Shown here: positions 46,058-55,045 of the stretch, piece by piece
How the letters are laid out: each line of letters starts with the position of its first letter
Position numbering within the stretch: position 1 is the first letter of the stretch
DNA from: Asticcacaulis sp. AC466
Lineage (GTDB): Bacteria > Pseudomonadota > Alphaproteobacteria > Caulobacterales > Caulobacteraceae
Length of the DNA: 64,000 bases
Direction: 5' to 3'
Assembly (NCBI RefSeq): GCF_000495815.1
Contig: NZ_AWGE01000021.1
Coordinates: forward strand, 1 to 64,000
Translations under genes and position numbers: made by a program
Notes under the pieces: generated by a model
Databases searched by the model: none
Seen by the model: the letters and a program-made list of their open reading frames with translations, nothing else
Told to the model about the DNA's origin: nothing

Positions 46058-49000
46058 TTAGAACTTGTAACGAAGGCCCACGTCGTAGCGGGTATCGAGT
46101 TCTTGATACATGACAACATCGGTCGGCACGCGGATATATTGCACGACATGACCCTTGTTGATGTTCAGAGCTTCGAACGTCAGCATGAGGTTAGGCCTGA
46201 TTTCATAGTTCAGAGTTGCATCCCACTGGCCGTAGGCCGCGACATAACGACCGCCGTTTTGCGATGCATTGGCCTGCGCCAGATACTTGTCGCGCCAGTT
46301 ATAGACGATACGACCTTCGAAGCCGTACTTCTCGTAGATACCCGTAATGTTGTAGGTATTGCTGAGACCTTCCAGCGCGAACTGGTTGCTGCCGAGTGGA
46401 TCGGCGGCGTCATTCAGGCTCACATCGCCATTGACTGTGGTGGCGCTTGCCGCGACACCGAAGCCGGTGTCACCAAAGAAGTGCTGCACAGCGAACTCGA
46501 AACCATCAATATTGGCCGTGTGGTTATTGATCGGTTGCGACAAGGTGAACGTCGCCAGAGGATCACTGCTGTTGCTGGCGACCTTCCAGTTCGGATTACC
46601 CCACAGGTAGACTGAAAGCGCATCCGTGTCGGCGGACACATGTCCGTCCGGAGCGGTTTTGGCGTTCCATTCAGCTATCGCCGTGGCGACATTCCCACCG
46701 GCCTGATCGATCAGGATCGTCATGGCAGACAGGTTATTGGTGTTGGTGGCGGCACCAAGGCCCTTAAGCGCGGTAGCTGCTGCGCCGGAACGCGTGCCCG
46801 CCTGGCCGGACGCCGGATCGGTTATGCCGAACAGGTTGGTCGTGGTCGTACCGTTACCAATGAAGTTCTGCACAGCCTTGCGATAGTAGCCCAGCGATAC
46901 ATAGTTGTTCTTACCGTAGTACCATTCCGCCGAGACGTCGAAGTTTTCCGAGACCAGCGGCTTCAGAGCCGGGTTACCGGACGAGGCCGTATAAATGCCG
47001 CCATTATAGCTGGCATCGCCTGGCGCGTTAACACCGGTCGTTGCGTACATGGAGCTGTATTGCGGACGCGCATTGGTCACCGAGAAGGACATACGACCGA
47101 TGAAGCTGTCCGTAATGTTCATAGCCATGTCGAGGCTAGGCAACAGGTTGCTGTAGTGAGACTTAACACTATACGGCTGAACGTCAGAACCCTGAATGAC
47201 AGAGAAGTTATTCTTTTGGTCCCAGCGCAGGCCGGTGGGGATGTTCTGATAGGCGGTAACCGTTACCTTGGTGTCTTCATAACGCACACCCGCCAAAATC
47301 TTCACGGGACGGGCCAGGAACTCGCCCTTCATGGAGAACTGCGCATAGGCTGCGGTGACCTGTTCTTCAACTTCGTTGTGATTGAAGCCGTTGAGCTTAG
47401 GCGTGTTTGCCTTGGCACCGCCTGAAGGCAGGACGTTCGCGAAGCCGGCGCTGCCGTAATATGCCTTCAGACCCGCGTAGGCGTCCACGGCGTTATAACG
47501 GTAGGCCGTTCCGTTGGCCGTATCCAGATCAACCGATTTGAACTGACAAGCCAGGCAGAAGGTCTTGATGTCGGACGTGCCATACTTCTGCAAATCGCCA
47601 GGGTTAAGGCCGCCCCAATCGCCGAACTGCGCCTGATAGCCGCTGAAGGTCGATTCATTGACATTCTTGTAGGCGTCAAGGCCGAAGCTCAGCCTGCTGT
47701 TGTCATCAACCGAATAGGTTGCGTCAAACTTCGCCTGCTGAATCTTGTCCGTTTGCTTTGAGAAGTACTGGTTGCTGTAGCCCGAAGCGAGCGAGGCGAT
47801 GTCCTGCTTGCCAGTCACCGACTTGGTCGGATCGAGCGTGACATGCTGAACGGGTGCCGCCAGGCTGCCAAAAACGGTGGTGTTGGAGGCGACATAGGTC
47901 TGGGCCGAACTGACAGTTACCGAAGATGATCCGTCCGGGTTGTTGCCGCCCGAACTGGATTCAGACGTCGACAGATCGGCCGTCAGGGTCCAGTTGTCGG
48001 TCGGATGCCACTTCGCATTCACGCCCGTCGACTTGATAGTCGATTGCACGGCACGCAGTTGGTTTTCGTAACCCTGGTCCTTACCCGTAGGGATCGTGTC
48101 GGTGGCCGAAATGGCCGAACTGACGATCGGGTTACCGTCAAACGTGATCGCCTTGTAAGGGCTGCGCGAATACCAGTTGGTGAGCTCGGAGCGGGCTTCT
48201 TGTTGCTCTGTATGTGTATAGAAGCTGTTGGCCGTGATGGTCAGATCCTCTGTCGGATTCCAGCGCATGGTGACGGCAAGATTGGAGCGCTTCTGTTCAT
48301 TTTCGGCATAGGTCAGACGGCTGTCTGTCGGCACCGCGATCAACTGATTCATGTCGGTCGGTGCGTTGGTGATATTTGCCGCCGTAGGCGCCTGGCCGGT
48401 TGTCAGCCATTTTGCATAGGTTTGAACATTCCAGGAATTGACCGTGTCTGAACGGGTTGAGCCTGTTTTTTCCTGATAGGAGCCAAAGAGGGCGACGCCG
48501 AAATTGCTGCTGTCATTGGTCCACTGATAGGCGCCGGAGATTTCAGGCGTGACGCTCTTTTTCTTGAGAACCGTCCCGAGACCCGGATTGTCCGTGCTCA
48601 ACGCCTTGATGTTGAAGCTGCCCTTCTGGCCCGAATGGAGGAGCGGCTGCAGGGTAGCGACATTGATGGTGGCGCCGATACCGCCGGAATTGAGATCCGC
48701 GCGGCCGGTCTTGTAGACCTGAACGGCCGAAACACCATCCGATGCGATATTGCTGAAATCGAAGGCGCGGGTGTTGCCCTGGTTGCCGTCGGCGCCTTGG
48801 CCGCCGCCGATAACGCCGATGGTGCTGGCCGGCATGATGCGACCGTCAACCGTCGTCATGTTGTAACCCGGTCCGAAGCCGCGAACCGTGATTTGTTGGC
48901 CTTCTCCGTTAACGCGGTTGATAGACACGCCGGTCACGCGTTGCAGCGAATCGGCCAGGTTGGTGTCCGGATATTTGCCGACGTCTTCGGCCGAAATGCC

Positions 49001-49228
49001 ATCAACGACGCCGTCCGCGTTCTTCTTGATATTCATCGAGCGTTGCAGCGAACCGCGGAGGCCCGTGACAACAACGACGGTCGAATCGTCGGCGGCCGGC
49101 GCGGCTGCGGGGGCATCCTGGGCGAAGGCTGGCGCGGCCAGCGTACACAAGGCCAGCGTGGATACGCCGCTCAAGAACGCCGCACGCACCAGTTTGCGGG
49201 CGGGTTTACGCGATACAGAATTAGACAT
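46058..49228 (-). CDS. TonB-dependent receptor, long caulobacter type
   Basis: Outer-membrane receptor of 1056 residues. The signal peptide runs to AFAQ near residue 37. A TonB box lies in STVVVVTG, followed by the plug (IKKNADGVVDGISAEDVGK), and the C-terminal half is a 22-strand barrel ending in aromatic Phe (VGLRYKF). The length and the plug motif fit the TIGR01782 group of polysaccharide-linked receptors in Caulobacter and Xanthomonas. I start at ATG 49228 with GGGAGAA upstream. With halogenase, SapC and cupin it forms a known type of TonB locus; uptake of an oligosaccharide is the likely role (inference). Confidence 0.95.
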   Translation of the reverse strand: MSNSVSRKPARKLVRAAFLSGVSTLALCTLAAPAFAQDAPAAAPAADDSTVVVVTGLRGSLQRSMNIKKNADGVVDGISAEDVGKYPDTNLADSLQRVTGVSINRVNGEGQQITVRGFGPGYNMTTVDGRIMPASTIGVIGGGQGADGNQGNTRAFDFSNIASDGVSAVQVYKTGRADLNSGGIGATINVATLQPLLHSGQKGSFNIKALSTDNPGLGTVLKKKSVTPEISGAYQWTNDSSNFGVALFGSYQEKTGSTRSDTVNSWNVQTYAKWLTTGQAPTAANITNAPTDMNQLIAVPTDSRLTYAENEQKRSNLAVTMRWNPTEDLTITANSFYTHTEQQEARSELTNWYSRSPYKAITFDGNPIVSSAISATDTIPTGKDQGYENQLRAVQSTIKSTGVNAKWHPTDNWTLTADLSTSESSSGGNNPDGSSSVTVSSAQTYVASNTTVFGSLAAPVQHVTLDPTKSVTGKQDIASLASGYSNQYFSKQTDKIQQAKFDATYSVDDNSRLSFGLDAYKNVNESTFSGYQAQFGDWGGLNPGDLQKYGTSDIKTFCLACQFKSVDLDTANGTAYRYNAVDAYAGLKAYYGSAGFANVLPSGGAKANTPKLNGFNHNEVEEQVTAAYAQFSMKGEFLARPVKILAGVRYEDTKVTVTAYQNIPTGLRWDQKNNFSVIQGSDVQPYSVKSHYSNLLPSLDMAMNITDSFIGRMSFSVTNARPQYSSMYATTGVNAPGDASYNGGIYTASSGNPALKPLVSENFDVSAEWYYGKNNYVSLGYYRKAVQNFIGNGTTTTNLFGITDPASGQAGTRSGAAATALKGLGAATNTNNLSAMTILIDQAGGNVATAIAEWNAKTAPDGHVSADTDALSVYLWGNPNWKVASNSSDPLATFTLSQPINNHTANIDGFEFAVQHFFGDTGFGVAASATTVNGDVSLNDAADPLGSNQFALEGLSNTYNITGIYEKYGFEGRIVYNWRDKYLAQANASQNGGRYVAAYGQWDATLNYEIRPNLMLTFEALNINKGHVVQYIRVPTDVVMYQELDTRYDVGLRYKF

Positions 49229-49824
49229 GTAAGTTCTCCCAACGTGATTTTTTATAACACTCATCTGCTCTCCACCGCCCTGCCCGCAGATTGCGAACGC
49301 AGATGCACTAAAGTGACAGCTATCCACCGGCAGATACAGATCGCCAATAAGCGCGCCGCATCCGCCGGAATTCTATGTAATTTCGGGATTGAATCCCCTT
49401 ATAAGCGTACTTCCCAACCGGAGGTAATGTGGCGCGCAACTCACGTGCGACCCGTCCTCTCAAATCAATTGAAGATACCGCTACCATGACAACGTTGTCC
49501 GATCCAGCGGAATTTGACGAGAAAATGTCAACGGTAAAACTTTGGTTGCGCGCGTTGCATTCCGGTCACAACTCACCGTACGCCCGACACCACCAAAGGA
49601 CGACGGTGCGATGTATAGAGTTAAACAGAATTCCGGGAAGGAACCTCGCCGCGTAGGCCACAAGCTGTGACGGTTTCGTGCCAATCCAAAGCTTGTGGTC
49701 GGCCGCTTTGTTTGGAGAATTTCGGTCTCCGCGGCCGGATAGTGGCGCCAGACACAGGTCCCCCCTATCTTTAGATTGCCAAGCCTTGAATTGCCGGCAT
49801 GGCGACCTTCACCTGATACAGGTC
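49229..49824. other. Intergenic region before the TonB receptor and nitronate genes
   Basis: This region holds divergent promoters. A dyad GGGATT-G-AATCCC is at 49385-49397, a candidate sugar-repressor site for the receptor. A frame at 49429-49656 starts with GTG after GGAGG, coding 75 residues without known features, and is too weak to call. CCACAAGCT (about 49659) and AGCTTGTGG (about 49691) form a wide hairpin before the nitronate gene, possibly its leader. Confidence 0.4.
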
Positions 49825-50952
49825 ATGAATATGCCTCGAACTTCATCGCTCCATTCTCCAACCTCCTTCCTAGATCGCCTTGGTTTATCGGTGCCGTTGG
49901 TCCAGGCCCCGATGGCGGGCGTATCCACGCCTGAGTTGGCGGCCGCCGTATCGAACGCTGGCGCCTTAGGCTCGATCGCCGTGGGCGCCACAAACGCGGA
50001 CGGTGCGCGCCTTATGATCGCGGAACTGAAATCGCGAACCGACAGGCCATTCAATGTCAACCTGTTCGTTCACCACACCCCAACACCTGATCCGGCACGG
50101 GAGGCCGCGTGGCTGGATTGGCTTGCGCCCCTGTTTGCAACGTTCGAAGCCGAACCACCAAAGGCCTTGCGGACGATCTACAAGAGTTTTGCCGATGACC
50201 CAGACATGCTGGCCATGCTCCTGGAAACCGCGCCGCCGGTCATAAGCTTCCATTTCGGTGTGCCGTCCGCCGATGCCATCGCCGCCCTGCGCGAGCGGGG
50301 AATTGTGCTTCTGGCCTCCGCGACCAGCCTGACCGAAGCGCGCGCGATAGAGGCGGCAGGCATAGATGTCATCGTGGCGCAAGGGATCGAAGCCGGCGGC
50401 CATCGCGGCATCTTCGACCCCGCTGAGCCCGACGACGCGCTGGGTATCATGGCATTGACCCGCCTGCTACTTCGCGAAACCCGCCTGCCGGTCATTGCAT
50501 CGGGCGGTATAATGGATGGCGCAGGCATTGCGGCGGTACTCGACCTCGGGGCTGTGGCGGCGCAACTCGGCACCGCCTTCATCGCGTGCCCCGAATCAGC
50601 AGCGGATGAAGCCTACCGAATGGCCCTATTCGGACCAGGCGGCTATCATACCACACTGACAGCACTCATATCGGGACGGCCCGCGCGAGCGCTTGCCAAC
50701 CGATTCACCGCGTTGGCGCGGACGGTTGGGGGCCGGATAGCGCCCGACTACCCCATCGCGTACGACGCCGGTAAAGCTTTGCACGCGGCCGCCAAGGCGC
50801 AAAATGAATACGGCTTCGGCGCCCAATGGGCAGGTCAGGGCGCACCGCTGGCTCGTCCTATGCCCGCAGCCAGATTGGTGGAAACACTGTGGTCCGAGCT
50901 TCAGGAATGCCGCAGGACGGGTTCGACTTCTGCACCTTCAGCCGGGCGTTAA
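49825..50952 (+). CDS. Nitronate monooxygenase
   Basis: FMN-dependent enzyme that oxidises alkyl nitronates, 375 residues, TIM-barrel. PLVQAPMAGVSTPELAAAVSNAGA is the family start (quoted from residue 26 in parts), and EAGGHRG, followed by IASGGIMDG and LGTAF, bind the flavin phosphate. I start at ATG 49825; ATG 49831 is an alternative with equal support. It may detoxify propionate-3-nitronate or similar. The 3' end overlaps the convergent UDG-family gene by 15 bp. Confidence 0.88.
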   Translation: MNMPRTSSLHSPTSFLDRLGLSVPLVQAPMAGVSTPELAAAVSNAGALGSIAVGATNADGARLMIAELKSRTDRPFNVNLFVHHTPTPDPAREAAWLDWLAPLFATFEAEPPKALRTIYKSFADDPDMLAMLLETAPPVISFHFGVPSADAIAALRERGIVLLASATSLTEARAIEAAGIDVIVAQGIEAGGHRGIFDPAEPDDALGIMALTRLLLRETRLPVIASGGIMDGAGIAAVLDLGAVAAQLGTAFIACPESAADEAYRMALFGPGGYHTTLTALISGRPARALANRFTALARTVGGRIAPDYPIAYDAGKALHAAAKAQNEYGFGAQWAGQGAPLARPMPAARLVETLWSELQECRRTGSTSAPSAGR

Positions 50953-51525
50953 CCCACCCAAGACTCGCGCCACATGCGCCCTTAAATACGGCACAACCTC
51001 GGCTTCGAACCACGGATTCTTGCGCAACCATATGCCGTTGCGCGGTGAGGGATGCACCAAGGGCAGATACCCCTCAGCTACGTAATCGCGCCACGCGCAA
51101 ACCGTATCGCCGAGCGTGGATTTGCGCTGATCGCCAAGATAGCGCGTCTGAGCATAGGTGCCAATCAATAGGGTCAGTTTTATATTCGGTAATTCGGCCA
51201 GCACACGATCATGCCACAAGGGCGCGCATTCCGGTCGCGGCGGGTTATCCCCGCCCTGTCCGCGCCCGGGATAGCAAAAGCCCATAGGCACGATGGCGAA
51301 TTGCGTTGGATCGTAGAACTGATCCGGTGTTACGCCCAGCCAATCGCGCAGCCGTTTGCCGGACGCATCGTCCCATGGCGTCCCCGAGACATGGACCTTG
51401 GTTCCCGGCGCCTGGCCCACGATCAGGATACGCGCACGCGGGTCGGCGCGTACTACTGGACGGGGACCGAGCGGCAGATGCGTTGCGCACACCGTGCAGG
51501 CGGCAATGTCGTCGAAGAGGGTCAG
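50938..51525 (-). CDS. Uracil-DNA glycosylase family protein
   Basis: Protein with the UDG fold. ARILIVGQAPGTKVH and GTPWDDASGKRLRDWLG form the substrate and water-activating loops, and LPLVHPSPRN the DNA-intercalating loop. A GTG at 51492 would start within the domain. The frame upstream reads LTLFDDIAACTVC, which matches the usual N-terminus of the family. I therefore favour a CTG start at 51525 that overlaps the upstream TGA (CTGA). No ATG, GTG or TTG exists further up. A sequencing error is another explanation. It lies next to the YbjQ-repeat gene. Confidence 0.75.
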   Translation of the reverse strand: MTLFDDIAACTVCATHLPLGPRPVVRADPRARILIVGQAPGTKVHVSGTPWDDASGKRLRDWLGVTPDQFYDPTQFAIVPMGFCYPGRGQGGDNPPRPECAPLWHDRVLAELPNIKLTLLIGTYAQTRYLGDQRKSTLGDTVCAWRDYVAEGYLPLVHPSPRNGIWLRKNPWFEAEVVPYLRAHVARVLGGLTPG

Positions 51526-52646
51526 GCGCCCGCGCTGTCGGCCGGGCGCATCAGCGACATGCCCATGTCCGAATCCATCCAGGTATCCTTGTCATGAACG
51601 ATGGCCTGGGCCGGCATCATCTGGGTGGCCGTGGCCATGCCCGGCGCCTTGCGCACAGCCGTGCCAATCGCCATGAATTCAATTAACCCCTGCCCGATTT
51701 CGATAATATAGGTCTTTACGCCGACCACCTCTTCGGCGCCAATGGAGTCGGCCTCGGCCTTGAGGCGGTCAAGCGCGTGCTCGCGCGCGTCGTGGACCAG
51801 TGAGGTCAGTTCGCTGATCTCGCCCTTGGCGAACGCTTTAAGGGCCGAAAAAATGCCGCCAACCAGGCCCAACGAATAGATGGAGGTCGACATCAGAAGC
51901 TTCATGGGCGCGTAACCAAGCGACGCCATCGACCACAGCTCCTCACCCGTCAGGTCAGACGTGACGACGTGGTCGGGGTCGAGATGGGGGTGGCTGGCCG
52001 CCGTGCCGGTCATGACCATTTCATGCGTTCCCATCCAGGGCAGGATGGTGGTGCGAATACCGAGCACGGCGTTGGCGCCATCAGCCTTGGCGGCGGAAAC
52101 AATGCGATCCAGCGCCTTGTGCCGGGTCTTGTTGAAAACGTCGGAATATTCCGAAATCTCGCCTCGGCCGATTTGCTTAAGTGCGCCGATAAAGCTACCG
52201 CCTATGCCCATCGAATAGGCGATGTTACCAAAGACATGCTGGATCGGCGTATAGCCGGCGTCCATATGGCAATAGAGTTCCTGGGCATTTCCGGCGGTCG
52301 TGAAGAACTTGCCGCCGCCGGTCTTGGCGAAGACGCAGGAGCCGACAAAGAGGAATTCAGTATTGCCGGAAAAGGCGCGCAGATCACCGGAGACGCCAGC
52401 CACGCCTGAGGCGCCATAGTTTTGCGCCTCCTTGGTCATCCGGGCGAAGGCGTGCATACGGCCATCCTGAATGGCGGCGGTCACCTGAGGAATCTCACCG
52501 CCCAGGATATTGTTCAGCCCAGCGCCAAGCGATCCCAGAAACCCCATGGAATTGACACTGTTGCCGACGACCAGTTCGCCGGCCGTGTAGCCTTTCAGCG
52601 CCATGCAATAGATTTCGTTACCCGACAAACCCGTGACCTTGGCCAT
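51522..52646 (-). CDS. Protein with three tandem YbjQ/UPF0145 domains
   Basis: Protein of 374 residues built of three repeats of the YbjQ (DUF74) fold, at about 9-108, 118-228 and 238-338. The recurring core has a YxxGE or similar turn and a VGNSV/ VFGNIAYS / LMSTSIYSLG helix start, then LGGEIP or GRGEISEY or AKGEISEL, and a GAxxVxGV strand. Single-domain YbjQ proteins form pentamers and have been linked to heavy-metal binding without proof. A triple chain would be a natural variant of that ring. A C-terminal tail of about 35 residues is Met-rich. Confidence 0.85.
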   Translation of the reverse strand: MAKVTGLSGNEIYCMALKGYTAGELVVGNSVNSMGFLGSLGAGLNNILGGEIPQVTAAIQDGRMHAFARMTKEAQNYGASGVAGVSGDLRAFSGNTEFLFVGSCVFAKTGGGKFFTTAGNAQELYCHMDAGYTPIQHVFGNIAYSMGIGGSFIGALKQIGRGEISEYSDVFNKTRHKALDRIVSAAKADGANAVLGIRTTILPWMGTHEMVMTGTAASHPHLDPDHVVTSDLTGEELWSMASLGYAPMKLLMSTSIYSLGLVGGIFSALKAFAKGEISELTSLVHDAREHALDRLKAEADSIGAEEVVGVKTYIIEIGQGLIEFMAIGTAVRKAPGMATATQMMPAQAIVHDKDTWMDSDMGMSLMRPADSAGA

Positions 52647-52850
52647 GGCGGCGCTCCTTTGATGATCCGTTGTCGCGGACGTTTCGCCTCTTCGCCAACT
52701 TTGTCAATCTGCCTTCAGGGTCAATCTGCCGTCATGCCGACCATCGTCGCCCCTGATTGCGGGCCTACATAATGGCGCGTCGCTTTCCGCCGCGCCATTA
52801 GGATTCAAATGTTACAGCGAGGGCTTGAAGAGCGCCGATAAACGGAGAAT

Positions 52851-52880
52851 CCGACGTCATACGCGCCGACGTCATACGCG
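52851..52880. repeat. 15-bp tandem duplication
   Basis: CCGACGTCATACGCG occurs twice with no gap (52851-52865 and 52866-52880), 8 bp after the stop of the gene at 52889. It looks like a recent replication slip. Confidence 0.85.
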
Positions 52881-52888
52881 TATGTCGG

Positions 52889-53422
52889 TTACGCATCGCG
52901 CTCCTGCGCCGGGTTGCGATCAGTGTAGTCTCTTTCCGACTCAGCTGTATATCCGCGTGGCTGGCGAGCCTGCTTATCACCATCACTACCAGCGGCATTA
53001 TCGGACTGACCGTAATCGCGGCTTTCCCCGTTTGACGTACCGTAGCCATAATCGTCGTCACAAAAACGCGAATTGCCAAAAGTCCCACGATCGCGGTCAC
53101 GTTCGCTACCGTTACGCTGCTCATTGCGCCAATCGTCATTTGGCCGCCAGGGGTGATCATCGACGGCCTGGGCGGTTTCTCGCCATCCGCCGTCCTGCCA
53201 GTCGTTGTTGTAACGATCGTCATCGCGGTTATCGGCGCGACCATTCGCTTGCCAGCCGTTCTGGCGGTCATTGTAGTCTTGGCGGTCATAGCGGCCGTGC
53301 CCGTCGTAACGGTCCTCGCTCTCGGGCGCCGCTTGGGTGTTCTGAGTATCGATCTCGTCCTGTCCGGGCGATGCTACACTTTCGTCTTGGGCGATTTGCG
53401 AAGATTTGGTAGTTGGCATCAT
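52889..53422 (-). CDS. Hydrophilic, low-complexity hypothetical protein
   Basis: A protein of about 177 residues, very rich in Asp, Arg, Asn, Gln, Tyr and Gly, without hydrophobic core, likely disordered. Repeats of the form RYDRQDYNDRQNGW and RDYGQSDN are seen. AAGGAGAT precedes two start codons, ATG 53422 and 53419; the spacing fits the second better. No function can be named; in composition it resembles stress-associated hydrophilic proteins. A 15-bp tandem repeat and a 10-bp-stem hairpin (52770-52800) follow the stop. Confidence 0.55.
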   Translation of the reverse strand: MMPTTKSSQIAQDESVASPGQDEIDTQNTQAAPESEDRYDGHGRYDRQDYNDRQNGWQANGRADNRDDDRYNNDWQDGGWRETAQAVDDHPWRPNDDWRNEQRNGSERDRDRGTFGNSRFCDDDYGYGTSNGESRDYGQSDNAAGSDGDKQARQPRGYTAESERDYTDRNPAQERDA

Positions 53423-53652
53423 ATCTCCTTCGCGCCCGGCGGCAGCGTTGTCTTTGAAATGCACCCCGACAGACACGCCAATGCACTGAAAAACGTCATT
53501 TTTTCACGATCTAGTGGCCTTATTCTACGCGCCCGTCCGTAAGGTTATCATGCCAATCCCACGGGTCCGGGTAAAAGTTCCATAAGGTCATTTTGCTCTG
53601 GATTTCGGATGCCTTCGTGTTATTACTCAGACAATTATTACCGGAGGATACT

Positions 53653-54999
53653 ATGACATTTACGCCCGACCGCCGCGGCCTGCTGGCCGGTTTGTCCGCC
53701 CTGCCGCTGGCTACGGCTGCTGTTGCAGCGCCGAAAAAAGTGACATCCAAGACGCCATTACTGGCGGCAACGCCACCGATGGGCTGGAATAGCTGGAATA
53801 GTTTTGCGACCACAATCAATGAAGAGCAGGCGCTCGAAACGGCCCATATCATGGCCGAAAAGCTGCTGCCGCACGGGTACAATATTTTCACCATCGACAT
53901 CCAGTGGTATGAACCGGGGGCTAAAGGATACGGCTACGCTGAAAAGCCCGTCCCCGTCATGGACGATTACGGCCGCCTGCTGCCTGCGCCGAACCGGTTT
54001 CCCTCGGCGGCCAAGGGCGGCTTTACCCAGATCGCCGCGCAGGTTCACGCCCTGGGACTTAAATTCGGCATCCATCTCATGCGCGGAATTCCGCGTCTGG
54101 CGGTCGAACGCAACCTGCCGATATTGGGCACGAAGGTCCACGCGCGCGACATCGCCGATACACACAGGACCTGCACCTGGAATCCGGACATGTACGGTGT
54201 CGACATGACCAAACCGGGTGCTCAGGCCTATTATGACAGCGTGTTCGCCCTCTACGCATCTTGGGGCGTCGACTTCGTCAAGATGGACGATATGAGCCGA
54301 CCTTACGACGCGAACGCGCCGGAAATCGAAGCCGCCCATGCCGCCATCGTCAAGACTGGCCGGCCTATGATCCTGAGTCTGTCACCTGGGGAAACACCGG
54401 TGCCGCGCGCCGACCATGTCCGAAAATATGCGCAGATGTGGCGGATCAGCGACGATTTCTGGGACGAATGGCCGCTGCTCCTGAGCCAATTCACACGTCT
54501 GGAAAACTGGAACGAGCATCGCACGGCCGGGGCATGGCCAGACGCCGACATGCTTCCGCTCGGCCGACTGGCTATGGGACAACGCGACAGCAAATTCACG
54601 CCCGCAGAACAGAAGACCCTTATGACGCTATGGTCCATTGCCCGTTCGCCCCTGATCATGGGCGGCGACCTGCGCCATCTCGACGGCGCCACGCTCGATC
54701 TGCTGACCAATGACGAAGTGTTGGCGGTTAATCAGAACAGCCGTGGCAACCAGCCGCACTTCCTGGCTGACGGTTGCCACTTCTGGACAGCACTGGCAAA
54801 CAATGGCGACCACTACCTTGCCATGTTCAACACGTCTGACGGCCCGGCCCCCAGCGAAATCGGCTTCGACCTCAAGCGTATAGGCCGAACCTCGGCGCGC
54901 GTACGCGACCTGTGGACCCACCAGAACCTGGGTGTCGTCAACGGCCGGGTATCGGCTACGGTTCCGCCGCATGGCGCCGTCCTTTACCGGCTGAGCTAG
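53653..54999 (+). CDS. Alpha-galactosidase, GH27 family, Tat-exported
   Basis: Releases terminal alpha-galactose from galactomannan or raffinose-type sugars. The protein has 448 residues. The N-terminus DRRGLLAGLSAL is a Tat-type signal. GH27 marks: TPPMGWNSWNSF at the start of the barrel, nucleophile aspartate in SWGVDFVKMDDMS, and acid/base in MWRISDDFWDEW. A C-terminal beta-domain ends at VPPHGAVLYRL. GGAGG is 6 bp before ATG 53653. It stands between two regulators' genes and is not in a visible operon. Confidence 0.93.
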   Translation: MTFTPDRRGLLAGLSALPLATAAVAAPKKVTSKTPLLAATPPMGWNSWNSFATTINEEQALETAHIMAEKLLPHGYNIFTIDIQWYEPGAKGYGYAEKPVPVMDDYGRLLPAPNRFPSAAKGGFTQIAAQVHALGLKFGIHLMRGIPRLAVERNLPILGTKVHARDIADTHRTCTWNPDMYGVDMTKPGAQAYYDSVFALYASWGVDFVKMDDMSRPYDANAPEIEAAHAAIVKTGRPMILSLSPGETPVPRADHVRKYAQMWRISDDFWDEWPLLLSQFTRLENWNEHRTAGAWPDADMLPLGRLAMGQRDSKFTPAEQKTLMTLWSIARSPLIMGGDLRHLDGATLDLLTNDEVLAVNQNSRGNQPHFLADGCHFWTALANNGDHYLAMFNTSDGPAPSEIGFDLKRIGRTSARVRDLWTHQNLGVVNGRVSATVPPHGAVLYRLS

Positions 55000-55045
55000 C
55001 GGACAGATGCGCTTTGTAGTAAGCTGACGCAACGTGAGTAGCCCA

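Noticed and set aside
49429-49656. 75-codon frame with GTG start after GGAGG
   Set aside because: The ribosome site is good, but the protein has no features and the frame crosses likely promoter DNA. It is left in the gap note only.
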